Of a DNA stretch of 64,000 nt, positions 1 through 9,320 are shown piece after piece. This stretch comes from Vavraia culicis subsp. floridensis (Eukaryota; Microsporidia; Pleistophoridae). The stretch lies in contig NW_007360604.1 in the NCBI RefSeq assembly GCF_000192795.1, positions 179,088 to 243,087 on the forward strand, given 5' to 3'. Positions within the stretch are counted from its first letter, which is position 1; each line of letters opens with the position of its first letter. The position numbers and the translations under genes are program-made. The notes under the pieces were generated by a model. That model ran no database searches. It had not been told where the DNA came from and worked only from the letters and a program-made list of their open reading frames with translations.

Positions 1-62
1 ACTGGTTCAAATTCCTCCACGTCAATTTCGGCTGCATCTTCATACCAATTAAAGTCTTCCAT
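1..62 (-). CDS. 5' end of an unidentified acidic protein, cut by window edge
   Basis: An open frame starts with ATG at 62 on the minus strand and runs off the window without a stop. The 20 visible codons begin MEDFNWYEDAAEID and are strongly acidic, an amino-acid bias that looks coding. No clear CCC or GGG motif sits before the ATG, although the upstream sequence contains CTAATTACC. Too little is visible to assign a family. It could equally be a chance open frame. Confidence 0.35.
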   Translation of the reverse strand, partial: MEDFNWYEDAAEIDVEEFEP

Positions 63-1872
63 TATGACTTTGGTAATTAGTTCTTTTTAATGTGTGCTAA
101 AACTCTGATGTTTTATTCTCTGATACTTAATTATTTTTGTTTTAGATGCGGTTAATGAACAGCTGATGGAAATAATGTAGAATTGCTCTGAAATTGGACA
201 GCCTGCAGTTACTTGGAACATTACACTTCCAGAACAAGACAGATAAGCAGGGGCTGAAGCATATTGAGGGGAACAATATTCTGCAAATCAAAAAAATCAG
301 AACATTGTCACAACTCATTTGGTTGTTTTATCGTGCTGATATGATCTATTGTAAAGTTTTTTGAACAATTTTGTATCTATAATACAAATTTTACTGTTTT
401 TATGCTACATGAAACGGGGCTTGGTACTTTACGCTACGAACCAGGTAAACGGTGCAAAACCAGTGCATTGATACCATAAACGAAGAAAATTGTCAAAGTT
501 GTGATTAATTGATGATATTAACAGAACACGTATAACTCGATGAAAGCCGTGTTTTACCATTGTTTATGAATAGCCATAGGTCCGCATCGCTTGTTGCAAT
601 ATAATAAACTTTTTACGAGTTGTTGGATAAAAGTGGATCAGATTATATCGAATTTTACATGGTTATGGTAAGGATAATATATGTGGCTAGAACACTAATA
701 TATAAGTTAAAGGTGAGGAGTGCTTTCCACATTTGTAGTAAATGTTATTTTACCTTTATTTTGAAGCAAAACATTATTCACCATGTGTTTGAACGATCTA
801 AAAATCTGTATCAGAACGTTTCGATACAAAATGACACGATTCTTGCTTTTGTCCTAAAAAACGAAATGTTGTGATGATTTAATATTTGAACTATGTAAAA
901 AAGTAAACTTTTACGTGAGTATGAAGATGATAGCATACACTTCTTTACCGATCATGCATGGTAATGTCCATTACCATTCATCGTTAGAACGCTTGAACAC
1001 CGCTTGACTGCAGAATATTAACGAATTATAAGACAAGCACTTCTAACAAATCTGATCTGTGAAAAAAAATAATCTAGAACAGCTCAAAGAGAAAATATGA
1101 TATGAAACTGCAATATTAAAGGTTAAAAGTGGGTCTTAAACACCATTTGCACAATGGTACCGCAAAAGGATATAATAGCTTTGAATAACGATTTTGTAAG
1201 ATTATGAGCATGTTATATGTAACATTATCAATATAACTAGCTTAGAATATAAAATTATGTGCAATAAGACTTTTACCATACTTGTTAGATTAAGCACACG
1301 TTGTATACCAATACTTATGCTCATACATTTTTGAAATTGAAAGATGATAGCATTTGTAATTAAGGCAGCTTTGGTCGAAGTATACTGTACCAATCATATC
1401 TATTTTAGATAGTATAAGAAGAACAAGTTAATATTTATAAAAATATATTCCTTGCTCAGCTGTTTTGTGTAGGCCTAGTAGTCATTTAGAGCGATTCTAT
1501 GGATGTAACTTTAATAATACACCATCGATACTACATTAGCCTTATATTTCTATCCAGAGATGAACATTTGCACTATGGAAAAGTTTTACCTCCAGTCTTA
1601 TCAAAACCCTGTGCAGGAGTACGGTATGAACGAGTAAAAATAAACACAAACGACAACAATTTAACATCTTCCCACTCCTGGGCACATGTTTCTCGCCTTT
1701 TATTCTCTAGCATCAGTCATAGATTCGTTCAACTGAGCCTTCAGTAGATCACTAATAGTTCATTACTTGAACGGCATCCTAAGACTGCCGAGCCTCTACG
1801 GTATAATATTCGTTTAACCATATTATTCACCACGATGAGTAACAAATATATACAATGATAAGAACTAGTCTG
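63..1872. other. Intergenic, no gene supported
   Basis: AT-rich spacer. Frames of 63-84 codons occur at 620-874, 1202-1393 and 1499-1747, but none has a recognisable domain or an upstream CCC motif. A splice-acceptor-like string ending TTTTTGTTTTAG lies at 134-145 with no matching donor or open exon. Confidence 0.5.
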
Positions 1873-2406
1873 CTAAACTTTTTTAATAATATCCAGAAAA
1901 TCCGCTATCTTAATCTCACCTTTACTTTCTAACAAAAAAATTTCTTCTTCCCCACTCTTAACGACCAACATCTCCTTGTCAGATACAGCATCGCAATCCA
2001 TTGCAATTCTACTTTCTTTTTCATCCTCTATTACATTAAACATAAAACCTTGGAAGGAACAAAAAAGTTCCACTTTGAGCTCTCTCAAAACCATGAAGAT
2101 CGCGTTTATCAAATGCATAACAGGTACCCCGGGACTCGCCGAAATAATGAGCTGGTACTGCATACTTTCCTGGTCTATTAAAGAAAGCAGCTTATTAATA
2201 ACCATGTTTCTCGGTCTAACCATAATTCTATCTTTGGTTGTGTTTCTCAAATCTGTTTTCATGCCTAATGAAATAAAAAACGCAGAACCATCATCAAGTG
2301 TAAACAAAAATGAATTGTTAATTCTCCTACAGCTAAGTTCGCGTGGTTTCAATGGCGATTCTCCATTCAATTTCATGTTATATTTGAGGATTAATTCTCT
2401 TTCCAT
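1873..2406 (-). CDS. RRP46: Exosome RNase PH-fold subunit, Rrp46-like
   Basis: A 177-residue protein resembling the RNase PH-fold ring subunits of the RNA exosome, best Rrp46. Near the N-terminus is the family signature LRELSCRRINNS-like block (about residues 20-35: PRELSCRRINN), followed by a DDGSAFFISLG strand pair equivalent to the DGS..(V/F)S.G element. A C-terminal block about residues 145-175 (EIFLLESKGEIKIADFL) matches the LLLDSNG.. strand-helix of Rrp46. The family forms the catalytically inert six-membered barrel that guides RNA to Rrp44/Rrp6 in nucleus and cytoplasm. At 177 residues it is shorter than the usual 220-240. The start is supported by two CCC triplets in the 14 nt before ATG. 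Another RNase PH subunit (Rrp41/43) is possible. Confidence 0.5.
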   Translation of the reverse strand: MERELILKYNMKLNGESPLKPRELSCRRINNSFLFTLDDGSAFFISLGMKTDLRNTTKDRIMVRPRNMVINKLLSLIDQESMQYQLIISASPGVPVMHLINAIFMVLRELKVELFCSFQGFMFNVIEDEKESRIAMDCDAVSDKEMLVVKSGEEEIFLLESKGEIKIADFLDIIKKV

Positions 2407-2420
2407 AGGGTTCGGGTTTA
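2407..2420 (-). promoter_or_regulatory. Start-proximal CCC motif of the Rrp46-like gene
   Basis: Reading on the minus strand, TAAACCCGAACCCT abuts the ATG. It carries the AAACCC core seen before most genes here. Confidence 0.5.
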
Positions 2421-3026
2421 TTATATGAGTAAAAAGGGATAGAACGGCCTTGAAAGCAAGAAGACCAGACTGTTCCTGGTTCGTGTTAAATACTTGATAA
2501 TGAAATCAAGTTTGAAATATTGCTCATTAAACATGCCTTTGTTGCTTTTTAGCATTATTCAGACTAATAATGATAAATTTACTTACAGTTCCCATTAAAC
2601 TCTACCGCCTATCAGCTTTTACCATTGAAGGCTTTCAATAACCAGCATGTTGGGTATTAAGTTGACTGTGATGTATTTTTTGATTAAATTCATTTTCCAT
2701 AAAAAAACTGTTTGAATGGTGATGTCTTACCGGAGAACGCTAAGATGGTTCGGTCGTACATCTTAAGCGTTTTCGATAATTTTAACGCTGATAAAAAACC
2801 ACCGCTCTTATTGCAAAAACTCTCAAAAAATGCATTACTGTGGAGTACGTGGTGTTTGCGACCAATATTTTATGTACTCAGATAAATGTGAGCGATTGCC
2901 TGGAAAATCCTGGTCAAGCCCATGACACCATCTCTACAAACAAAATTCTTCACTTGATAAGTACAATAAATCCATAACACAGTTTTTACTGTTTCTTCGT
3001 TTCTCCGAGGTCTACAAACAAAAATT
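2421..3026. other. Intergenic between divergent genes
   Basis: Spacer between the minus-strand Rrp46-like gene and plus-strand Trs20. A minus-strand string at about 2564-2586 looks like a 23-nt intron (GTAAGT...ATTATTAG), but the flanking frames are closed. No other feature is visible. Confidence 0.45.
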
Positions 3027-3043
3027 TTGGAAAACCCTTGTTA
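3027..3043 (+). promoter_or_regulatory. Start-proximal CCCTTG motif of TRS20
   Basis: The string TGGAAAACCCTTGTTA ends directly at the ATG at 3044. It is among the clearest examples of the AAACCCTTG element, which fixes the start just inside the longest frame. Confidence 0.6.
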
Positions 3044-3474
3044 ATGGAACAGGACCTTTTGGTAATCACCAATCTCAAGAATGAGTTGATCTACCAATAT
3101 TGTGCGGCCGATAAGGAAGATAAAAAGACACAGCTGCTGCTGCTAGCATACGCTTCATTGGACATCTTTAAAGAAGTAAGAGCTGAACAAACACAGTACT
3201 TCTATTACTCGATCGATAAATTTATGTATCATAACGTTTCCTTGCTGCTGATGCCTTCTGGCTATAAAATAGTATTTGTTCACGAGTGGAAGGACCGCGA
3301 TTGGGTGTTCGGATTGTTAAAAACAATCCATTCAATATTTTTGAAGGTAAGTTCATTTCTTTAATTTAGACTTTTTATGACTTTTACGACGAAGAGAACT
3401 GTGAGAGTATACATGAGGATGTTGTTACTGCTTATAGAACTTATCTGGAAAAATATAAGCAGGATGCTGCGTAA
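3044..3474 (+). CDS. TRS20: TRAPP subunit Trs20/sedlin (TRAPPC2), two exons
   Basis: Homologue of sedlin/Trs20, a small longin-fold subunit of the TRAPP tethering complex in ER-Golgi traffic. Exon 1 is 3044-3346 and exon 2 is 3370-3474, joined in phase 0 to give 134 residues, close to the usual 140. Exon 1 carries the longin strands and helix (VITNLKNELIYQY; LLAYASLDIF; YSIDKFMYHNVSLLLMPSGYKIVFVHEW). Exon 2 supplies the C-terminal helix (FYDFYDEEN ... AYRTYLEKYKQ), matching the family's NPFYEPNSPI...F region. Without splicing, the frame ends after five non-homologous residues. The match in length and family pattern across the junction is the main argument for the intron. Start chosen by the CCCTTG motif. 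Confidence 0.82.
3347..3369 (+). other. 23-nt spliceosomal intron in TRS20
   Basis: The intron begins GTAAGT and ends TTAATTTAG, with the probable branch-point A only a few bases from the acceptor. This layout and length are those of the very short microsporidian introns. Removing it restores the sedlin C-terminus. Its use is inferred from the protein, since no transcript is available. Confidence 0.78.
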
Positions 3475-4421
3475 ACTGGGGAACTATTGAGGAAGCGTAT
3501 ATTTATAGAACTGTACTTTCAATAAACGTGCTTTTGCCTCTATGAAATAGTTCATCGAAGTATGCAAGCTAGAGCATGTGTAGGAATGGCATTTGTAATC
3601 TATTATTCGTTTTCAATGTTATCTAGCAATTATATAACTGCGAACCATATAATCATTCAAGCTAGGAGTGAGTCAGATTTGGTGCCATTACGTAGCAACA
3701 TTATCTTTGAACGAAAAGCTTAGGTAAGTATTTTTCTTCTTTCGCGATTAAGTAATTTTTGTTTTAGAAAGATAAAAAGAGGAACTGATAGCGTATTACT
3801 ACGTACGTTTTAGATTACCACATTGTATTCATGTAGATCTAAATTGCTAGAACAACCTAGCAACCACACCCATTTCTTGTGAAAAATTCTGGCTGGCAAG
3901 AAGGGTGTGGCAACAGACTTTATCAAACGAGTTAACTACTTTTTATGAAAAAGTTGTCCAATTACATCACACATGTGCGGCGGTTATACCTGCACCGATT
4001 TAAATAACCTGTCCTTTTGTATAACAGTGTAGTGGTTGTACCATCTCACTGATCTGAAGCTCTATGTTATATAATGTTCTGTTGTATTAGCTTGCTCATG
4101 TTTAGTATGTGGTTATCTCGCAATCTGCTCTCATAGCTCTTTTTTTGCTGATAATATATTGAGTGCGGTCCAAATATAGCCTATATAGCAAAATTATCGT
4201 ACAGTAAAAACGATAAACTTTCAATTATTATGACATTCTTGGCGAATACAATCCCTCAACATCAAATAATGTATCCACTTCGAAAATAACTCTGACTCAC
4301 ACGCTATCAAAAATTAAATTACAAGGTGATCTTGCCAGAACTTTACAATTGACTGAAATATTTATTCAAATTAGGATTGCTCTGTTGTAACAAGCAGTTA
4401 AACATCTAAAGTGGAACTGTC
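3475..4421. other. Intergenic; one intron-like string, no supported gene
   Basis: Spacer between TRS20 and TIM50. It contains a 45-codon frame at 3586-3723 with no recognisable similarity. Directly after that frame's stop is an intron-like 44-nt string (3724-3767: GTAAGT...TAATTTTTGTTTTAG), but joining its flanks gives no convincing protein. Confidence 0.45.
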
Positions 4422-5225
4422 TCAAAGTACCAATTGCCTTATAAGTCCAAAGACTGGTTTGATCCAATCAGAAATTGTTTTGTCCTTCCGTATCTGTTCG
4501 TCCATCACCAGTTTAGCCCTTTCAAATTCCTTAACCTTGTCATTTTTTACCTGTGTTATGAAGGTGTCATAACTTGGGCTGAAAAAGTTTTTTGAAAAGA
4601 AAAGTCTTCTTTGCACCTTCTCGTAAGTTTGAAAAAAGGGAGCGTTTAAATACGATCTAAGCGTTGATAACCAACTCTTTTTATCTGTATACAATAAGTT
4701 ACACAAGAACTGATCTAAAAGAAACAGTCTTTCATCCTCTTTCCCGTTCCATTGCTCAACTCGCAGTATGTTTCCATCGTACATCTTATTCCACTGCTGA
4801 TTTTCAGTCTCAATTACAATCAGCTCATCCATATTACGGTTCAGATCTACTCTATCTGTGTTTATCCTGTAATTGATACAGCCGTACGGATCTAAATGCT
4901 TGTAAATAAATTTACTCTCGGTTGGTGTGAACGTGCCATAAGAAATGAGCTCATAATTCTGCGCTAAATCAAAAAGAAAAATGTCTGAATACGGTCTTAC
5001 CACTACCTTTAGGTTCAGAAAGGATGGATAGCGCTTTATCAACAAGTTCTCGGGATTGAACAGAATAACCGGCTTTTTCTGCTGTTGTGGCGGTAACATA
5101 TGCTTCGGTGGTGTTGGAATAAGTGACACACTCTTTTTGAATCGAGCAAAAATAGATGTAATCGAAATTTGTGGTTTGCTATCAATTTTCCCTACATCTA
5201 AAAAAGAACTCAAATAACGAACCAT
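4422..5225 (-). CDS. TIM50: TIM50-like mitosomal import receptor
   Basis: A 267-residue protein of the Tim50 branch of the FCP1/SCP phosphatase-like fold. Tim50 is the inner-membrane receptor of TIM23 that receives preproteins in the intermembrane space; here it would act at the mitosome. Residues about 75-195 follow Tim50 closely: VVRPYSDIFLFDLAQNYEL, then KHLDPYGCINYRI, ELIVIETENQ, and VEQWNGKEDERLFLLDQFL, equivalent to Tim50's PWNG..DD..L...FL. The phosphatase nucleophile motif DxDx(T/V) is absent (FNPENLL instead), as expected for Tim50. I see no strong targeting peptide or transmembrane helix; residues 1-35 are basic and hydroxylated. The ATG at 5225 follows AAACCCTTG. SMC6 ends 138 nt upstream on the same strand. 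Confidence 0.8.
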   Translation of the reverse strand: MVRYLSSFLDVGKIDSKPQISITSIFARFKKSVSLIPTPPKHMLPPQQQKKPVILFNPENLLIKRYPSFLNLKVVVRPYSDIFLFDLAQNYELISYGTFTPTESKFIYKHLDPYGCINYRINTDRVDLNRNMDELIVIETENQQWNKMYDGNILRVEQWNGKEDERLFLLDQFLCNLLYTDKKSWLSTLRSYLNAPFFQTYEKVQRRLFFSKNFFSPSYDTFITQVKNDKVKEFERAKLVMDEQIRKDKTISDWIKPVFGLIRQLVL

Positions 5226-5230
5226 TGGTT

Positions 5231-5250
5231 TAAAGAACAAGGGTTTAAAA
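5231..5250 (-). promoter_or_regulatory. Start-proximal AAACCCTTG motif of TIM50
   Basis: On the minus strand TTTTAAACCCTTGTTC begins about 25 nt before the ATG at 5225. The same TTTTAAACCC string occurs before DRE2. Confidence 0.55.
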
Positions 5251-5362
5251 TGTTGCAGACGAGAAGAATTGCACGTACAATCTAAGAAATCATAAAAAAA
5301 TAATGCAAAATTTTACCCCACAATAAAATATCCTGTAACAATTTATTAAACTACGATATATA

Positions 5363-8284
5363 CTATTTTCTGTTGGGATGCTCCAGCATTATAAAGTCTA
5401 CTGATTCAACTTTCACCGACAACGGAGTAATTAGTACTATTTGCAGTTCGCTTTCTTTAAATATTTCAATAAGTTCCTGCAAAATAGTGTCTCTGTTAAG
5501 GTTATCCATGAACACGTCGAACTCATCCAGAATTTTCACAGGACATGATATAAACGGCCACATCGCCAGAATCAAGCACATTGCTGCGAACGAGCGTTCA
5601 CCACCAGAAAGCGTAGATTTGTTACCGGCTCTTATGTTCACTTTCATTTTCAGCTCAAGCTGCTTTTCCTTATGATCAAAGTTTAAAATGCCCTCGTAGT
5701 TTCGTTTGGCAGTTAATTCCTCAAATTTTCGTGCTATCTTGTTGCTTACCTCCAGTTTAAGATGCTCCCTTTTTTGTATTCTCTTTTTAATGTTCTCCAA
5801 GGTGCTGGATACCTTTGACTCGTAGCTAGTTATTATTTTTTTCTTGTGTTCATACATCTCGTTCAACTCATTTAAGTCGCTTTTTAGTGTCTCCTCGCTC
5901 TCCAATTTCTGACAAATGTCCTTCTTCAATTCACATTCCGCTATTTTCGCGTGAAGAAAAGATTCGGTCCTAGGCTCGCCTATTTCCTCTGTCTTTTTCT
6001 TTAATTCGTTGTACTTCATCTCGTATAATCCCATTGAAGACGTAATCTCGGCCTGTTTTCTGTTCATTTTTATCTGAATGTTGTGTATTTTCTTTTCCAA
6101 TATGTTATTATCGATGTATAGTCTTTGTATCTTCCCAGATACATTGGGATCGACCACTGGTATATCCACATCCGTACTTTCCTTTATTTCACGGTATGCC
6201 CTCGTTTTTGAATTGCCGATCTTTCTAAGATTATCTTCTAGTTCCTCTCTCTGTATTTTTAAACTTTCAATCGCCATATGTGCTGTTTTTATTTCTTCCT
6301 CAATGTCATCGTTCATGTTAACAGCAGTTTCTAAACGTAAATCGGAAATATGCTTCCTATTTTCTGCCATTGACTGGCTCAATTCATTAATCTGTTTGTG
6401 TAGATCAATCGTTTTATCGGCTTGACCCAACTTGTCCATTTGCTCCCGCACATTTTCGTGTTCGGTCTCGAGATTTTTTAGTTTTGACAGGTTTTTCTCA
6501 AAGTAAAACGATAAGACACGTGGTCTAAAGTCTGATAGTGAATTGTTCACCATCTTTATCTTATCACCGTCCTCTGTGTATGCGATGGTGATCGGATACC
6601 TGTGCTTTTTGCTGTTTTCTTTTCTCAAGATTGAATAGGCAACTGATCTGTCATCTACAAGTATTATGCTCTCCAACGAATTCATAATAATGAGTTGATT
6701 CAAAATTACGTTCTTTCTGGGATGAGTTATCTCGATAACATCGATCGCAACTTTGTAATCTACTCTTTTTTCATACTTGATAAGAGCATTATTGCGAGTT
6801 GACGGTATCAGTATCGTAAAGTTAGCATCATACTTGTTGAATATCCTTTTTAGCCTACTTTTATCTTCTTTACAGAAAACAATAAAATTACTTAGCGTGT
6901 ACCTCAGGATTATTGAAATTGCCTTATTCCATTTGAAATCCTTTAGTGTAACGTAACTGCCAATCGGACCAATCACCTCGTCATTAAATTTACACGATTC
7001 GATCTCTTTAAGAATCTCATTTATCTTAGTGTGGAAGAAGAGGAGCTTGTTGTTCTCAATTTTTCTCAAAAACTCTATTTGTTTGCTAAGATTTAGTTCT
7101 GTCTGTCTGAGCTGAACCAACTTCGCCTTATTTGTACTCGACTTCTCGTTCTCCTCTACCATTTTCTGAGAGAGCGTTTCTAACTTATTGCTATACTTTT
7201 CTTCCATCTCTAGCTTTCGTTCAAGAAGTGCTTTTTTTTCTGCTAATTTATCGACACCGCCCAACCGTTTCAGATTCTGGAGGCGTTGTGCTTTTTCATT
7301 GCAGTTTCGCGTAAGTTCCTCTAGATCATTTTTCATTTCTCTCTCCTCTAATTCATAGTTCCTCATAGCCTCCTCCAGCATTTTTCTCCTTTCACTAATT
7401 TCTGTTCTAATGCGTTTCACCTCGCGCTCTTTCTCAATCTCTTCTTTCTTCATTTCATCTATTGATAGAGAATTCTGGTTGATTTGATCGTCCAACTCTT
7501 TAACCTCCCTCGATAAAGCATCCGTATCTTCTTTTTTAGCCCGAATTTCGTCCAGTGTTCCTTTTAACTTCGACCATTCAATTTCGTTCTTTAGCTCTAA
7601 AATTCTTTCGTCAACCTTACTTCCATCCAATACAATATCCAGATCATTCCTTTTCTTCCTTCTTCTGGCATCAACCTCCACGAGCTCTTCGTTCAAAAGA
7701 TCCAACTTAGTCTTCATTTCTGTTGTCTTCCTGTTTGCCTCCTCGTGCAGCTCAGCCACATCATCCAGCTCAGTTCCCTGCAAGAATAAAGAATACAAAT
7801 TTTCGGCTTTGGTTATCTTCAAAAACTTTTTGCTGTTTTCCTGTGTGAGAAAGTTCAGTGGGTTATCAATGTGTAGCTGAAAATAATCTGTTATGAAGTC
7901 GATGTCCTCTTTTTTCGAGCTAAAAATCCTCCCACTGTCATTTTTTACACGTGTTGAATGTGCACCGTCTCGCTTTATAACCTTCTCTAGGATAATTGAA
8001 CCGCCGAAAAAACCATAGTTAAACTGATGCTGGGCATTCGACAGCTCTAACTGTATTTTTGCGCAGTTTTTTCCATTTTGGATCAGAGACTTCGCTGATG
8101 CTCCTCTATCCAACGCGTTGGTACGCTGACCGAGCACTATGCCGATTGCGATCATGATTGCTGATTTACCACTTCCGTTGAAGCCACCGATCACAGTGAT
8201 CGGAGAGTTGAATGTTAGCTTCAAATTTGTATGACACATAAAATTGGACAAAGTGATTGATTTTATGATATTTCCCTTGATCAT
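5363..8284 (-). CDS. SMC6: SMC6, SMC5/6 complex ATPase
   Basis: A 973-residue structural-maintenance-of-chromosomes ATPase, the SMC6 subunit of the SMC5/6 complex that acts in recombinational repair and replication-fork stability. The N-terminal head has the Walker A loop GGFNGSGKSA (about residues 33-42) followed by ALDRGASAKSLIQNG, typical of Smc6. Long charged coiled coils flank a hinge at about 420-600. The C-terminal head has the ABC signature LSGGERSFAA and a Walker B ending ILDEFDVFMD, the LDEFDV.MD form specific to SMC6. The true start is taken as ATG 8284 rather than the upstream ATG 16 codons earlier, because MIKGNIIKSITLSNFMCH matches family N-termini and the GGGG/AAATTT/CCCC element lies immediately before it. 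The protein is slightly shorter than yeast or human SMC6. Confidence 0.93.
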   Translation of the reverse strand: MIKGNIIKSITLSNFMCHTNLKLTFNSPITVIGGFNGSGKSAIMIAIGIVLGQRTNALDRGASAKSLIQNGKNCAKIQLELSNAQHQFNYGFFGGSIILEKVIKRDGAHSTRVKNDSGRIFSSKKEDIDFITDYFQLHIDNPLNFLTQENSKKFLKITKAENLYSLFLQGTELDDVAELHEEANRKTTEMKTKLDLLNEELVEVDARRRKKRNDLDIVLDGSKVDERILELKNEIEWSKLKGTLDEIRAKKEDTDALSREVKELDDQINQNSLSIDEMKKEEIEKEREVKRIRTEISERRKMLEEAMRNYELEEREMKNDLEELTRNCNEKAQRLQNLKRLGGVDKLAEKKALLERKLEMEEKYSNKLETLSQKMVEENEKSSTNKAKLVQLRQTELNLSKQIEFLRKIENNKLLFFHTKINEILKEIESCKFNDEVIGPIGSYVTLKDFKWNKAISIILRYTLSNFIVFCKEDKSRLKRIFNKYDANFTILIPSTRNNALIKYEKRVDYKVAIDVIEITHPRKNVILNQLIIMNSLESIILVDDRSVAYSILRKENSKKHRYPITIAYTEDGDKIKMVNNSLSDFRPRVLSFYFEKNLSKLKNLETEHENVREQMDKLGQADKTIDLHKQINELSQSMAENRKHISDLRLETAVNMNDDIEEEIKTAHMAIESLKIQREELEDNLRKIGNSKTRAYREIKESTDVDIPVVDPNVSGKIQRLYIDNNILEKKIHNIQIKMNRKQAEITSSMGLYEMKYNELKKKTEEIGEPRTESFLHAKIAECELKKDICQKLESEETLKSDLNELNEMYEHKKKIITSYESKVSSTLENIKKRIQKREHLKLEVSNKIARKFEELTAKRNYEGILNFDHKEKQLELKMKVNIRAGNKSTLSGGERSFAAMCLILAMWPFISCPVKILDEFDVFMDNLNRDTILQELIEIFKESELQIVLITPLSVKVESVDFIMLEHPNRK

Positions 8285-8310
8285 ACGGGGCTTAAATTTT
8301 GAGCCCCTAC
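8285..8310 (-). promoter_or_regulatory. Palindromic GGGGCT...AGCCCC element at SMC6 start
   Basis: On the minus strand GGGGCT (8302-8307), then CAAAATTTA, then AGCCCC (8287-8292) ends 2 nt before the ATG. GGG, AAATTT and CCC signals are combined in a perfect 6-bp inverted repeat. Confidence 0.5.
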
Positions 8311-8980
8311 AAAAATATGGCAGAACAAACAAACACCGCTAACACGAGCAGCGTTGAAAAGATAAATAAACATACTTTTAGTACAAATCACGAGTGGTTT
8401 AACCTAATAAAACGGTTATCAACCATGATTGACATGGCAATATTACCAAAGAAGTTTGTTTGATCGGTGTGGACGTGCTTTAAAGAACAAGATTTTTTAA
8501 CAGAGTAATTTTCTTGTTCACTGTGCCCATAGTTTGGTAGTAACACATCGATTTCATTAAAAAGTTTTAGTGGATTCGATGTTTCAGGCTATCGCTCATC
8601 CTTTCTTGCAAATTTAATGTTTTCCAATTATACAAGAAAAAACACTACCACAATGTTATCACACTTTTCCTAGATACAACACTAAGGATGTACCTGATAT
8701 CTCTTTGCAAGAGGTGCCTAAGATTTAAAATTCATTTGGTAAACATGCTGTTGCACCATGGAACCTGCATCTGCTAGGAAGTTTTTTGCCAAAATTTGCT
8801 CGCATAGCGTGAACATATCCAATGTGTTTCGCTTCCAGGACGGAAGCAATGCATGTACACATCAAGCCATTCTATAAATTTGATAGAATATGAAACAATA
8901 CATGTATAACAAAATAGTATTTTTGATTGTCAGAACCGGTACAAAAATGATTTTTACCGTGTATTTGTTCACTAACCTAC
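8311..8980. other. Divergent intergenic region SMC6/LSM2 with a dispersed AT element
   Basis: No gene supported. At 8362-8388 lies a copy of a dispersed element (ATAAATAAAC, then ATACTTTTAGT, then ACAAAT) also found at 17222, 39343 and 49601. Confidence 0.5.
8362..8388 (+). repeat. Dispersed AAATAAAC-TACTTTTAGTG element, copy 1
   Basis: Matches the 17222-17248 copy at about 23 of 27 positions, with identical spacing between AAATAAAC and TACTTTTAGT. Confidence 0.45.
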
Positions 8981-8993
8981 AGCAACCCTTCCT
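8981..8993 (+). promoter_or_regulatory. Start-proximal CCCTT motif of LSM2
   Basis: AGCAACCCTTCCT directly precedes the ATG. Confidence 0.55.
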
Positions 8994-9320
8994 ATGATAT
9001 TTTACATGTTGTTCAAAAAAAACATAAACAAAAATATAACAGTAGAGCTCAAGAACGGGCTGGTCATATCTGGAAAATTACTTAGCTGTGATGTATTTTT
9101 GAACATAAAATTGAGTGATGTAGCAATCGAAGACCTGGAAAACTTCAAGGGCCTGAGTGGTGTTGCAACGCTGTCTATTAGAGGATCGTGCGTAAAATAT
9201 ATTAAATTAGAAAAGGACGAAAATTCCATTGCCTCGCTACTTGATACAACAAGAAACAGGTTTATCGTAAATGAGATGAGGGAAGAGGCCGAGAAAGAGG
9301 GAGATCCACAGACGGCTTAG
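8994..9320 (+). CDS. LSM2: LSM2, U6 snRNA-associated Sm-like protein
   Basis: A 108-residue Sm-fold protein. Residues 1-85 align with LSm2: the start MIFYMLFKKNINKNITVELKNGL matches LSm2's LFYSFFKTLVGKEVVVELKN, followed by SGKLLSCDVFLNIKLSDV (Sm1 motif) and LSIRGSCVKYIKL (Sm2 motif, IRGS.V.Y). LSm2 is part of the LSm2-8 ring on U6 snRNA and the LSm1-7 ring in mRNA decay. The tail after residue 85 (acidic, ending EKEGDPQTA) is longer than in yeast or human LSm2. A U6-ring component agrees with the presence of an intron in this window. Start fixed by homology from residue 1 and the AACCCTT motif. Confidence 0.85.
   Translation: MIFYMLFKKNINKNITVELKNGLVISGKLLSCDVFLNIKLSDVAIEDLENFKGLSGVATLSIRGSCVKYIKLEKDENSIASLLDTTRNRFIVNEMREEAEKEGDPQTA

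Noticed and set aside
1..22. GGTTCAAATTCC resembling a tRNA T-loop
   Set aside because: The stem bases do not pair and no acceptor or anticodon arm can be built inside the window.
620..874. 84-codon plus-strand frame
   Set aside because: It starts on a non-ATG codon, has AT-driven composition, and lacks a domain or start motif.
1499..1747. 82-codon ATG frame
   Set aside because: No family resemblance or CCC motif; length is within chance for this base composition.
2564..2586. Minus-strand 23-nt string GTAAGT...ATTATTAG resembling the TRS20 intron
   Set aside because: Joining its flanks gives a stop within a few codons in every frame.
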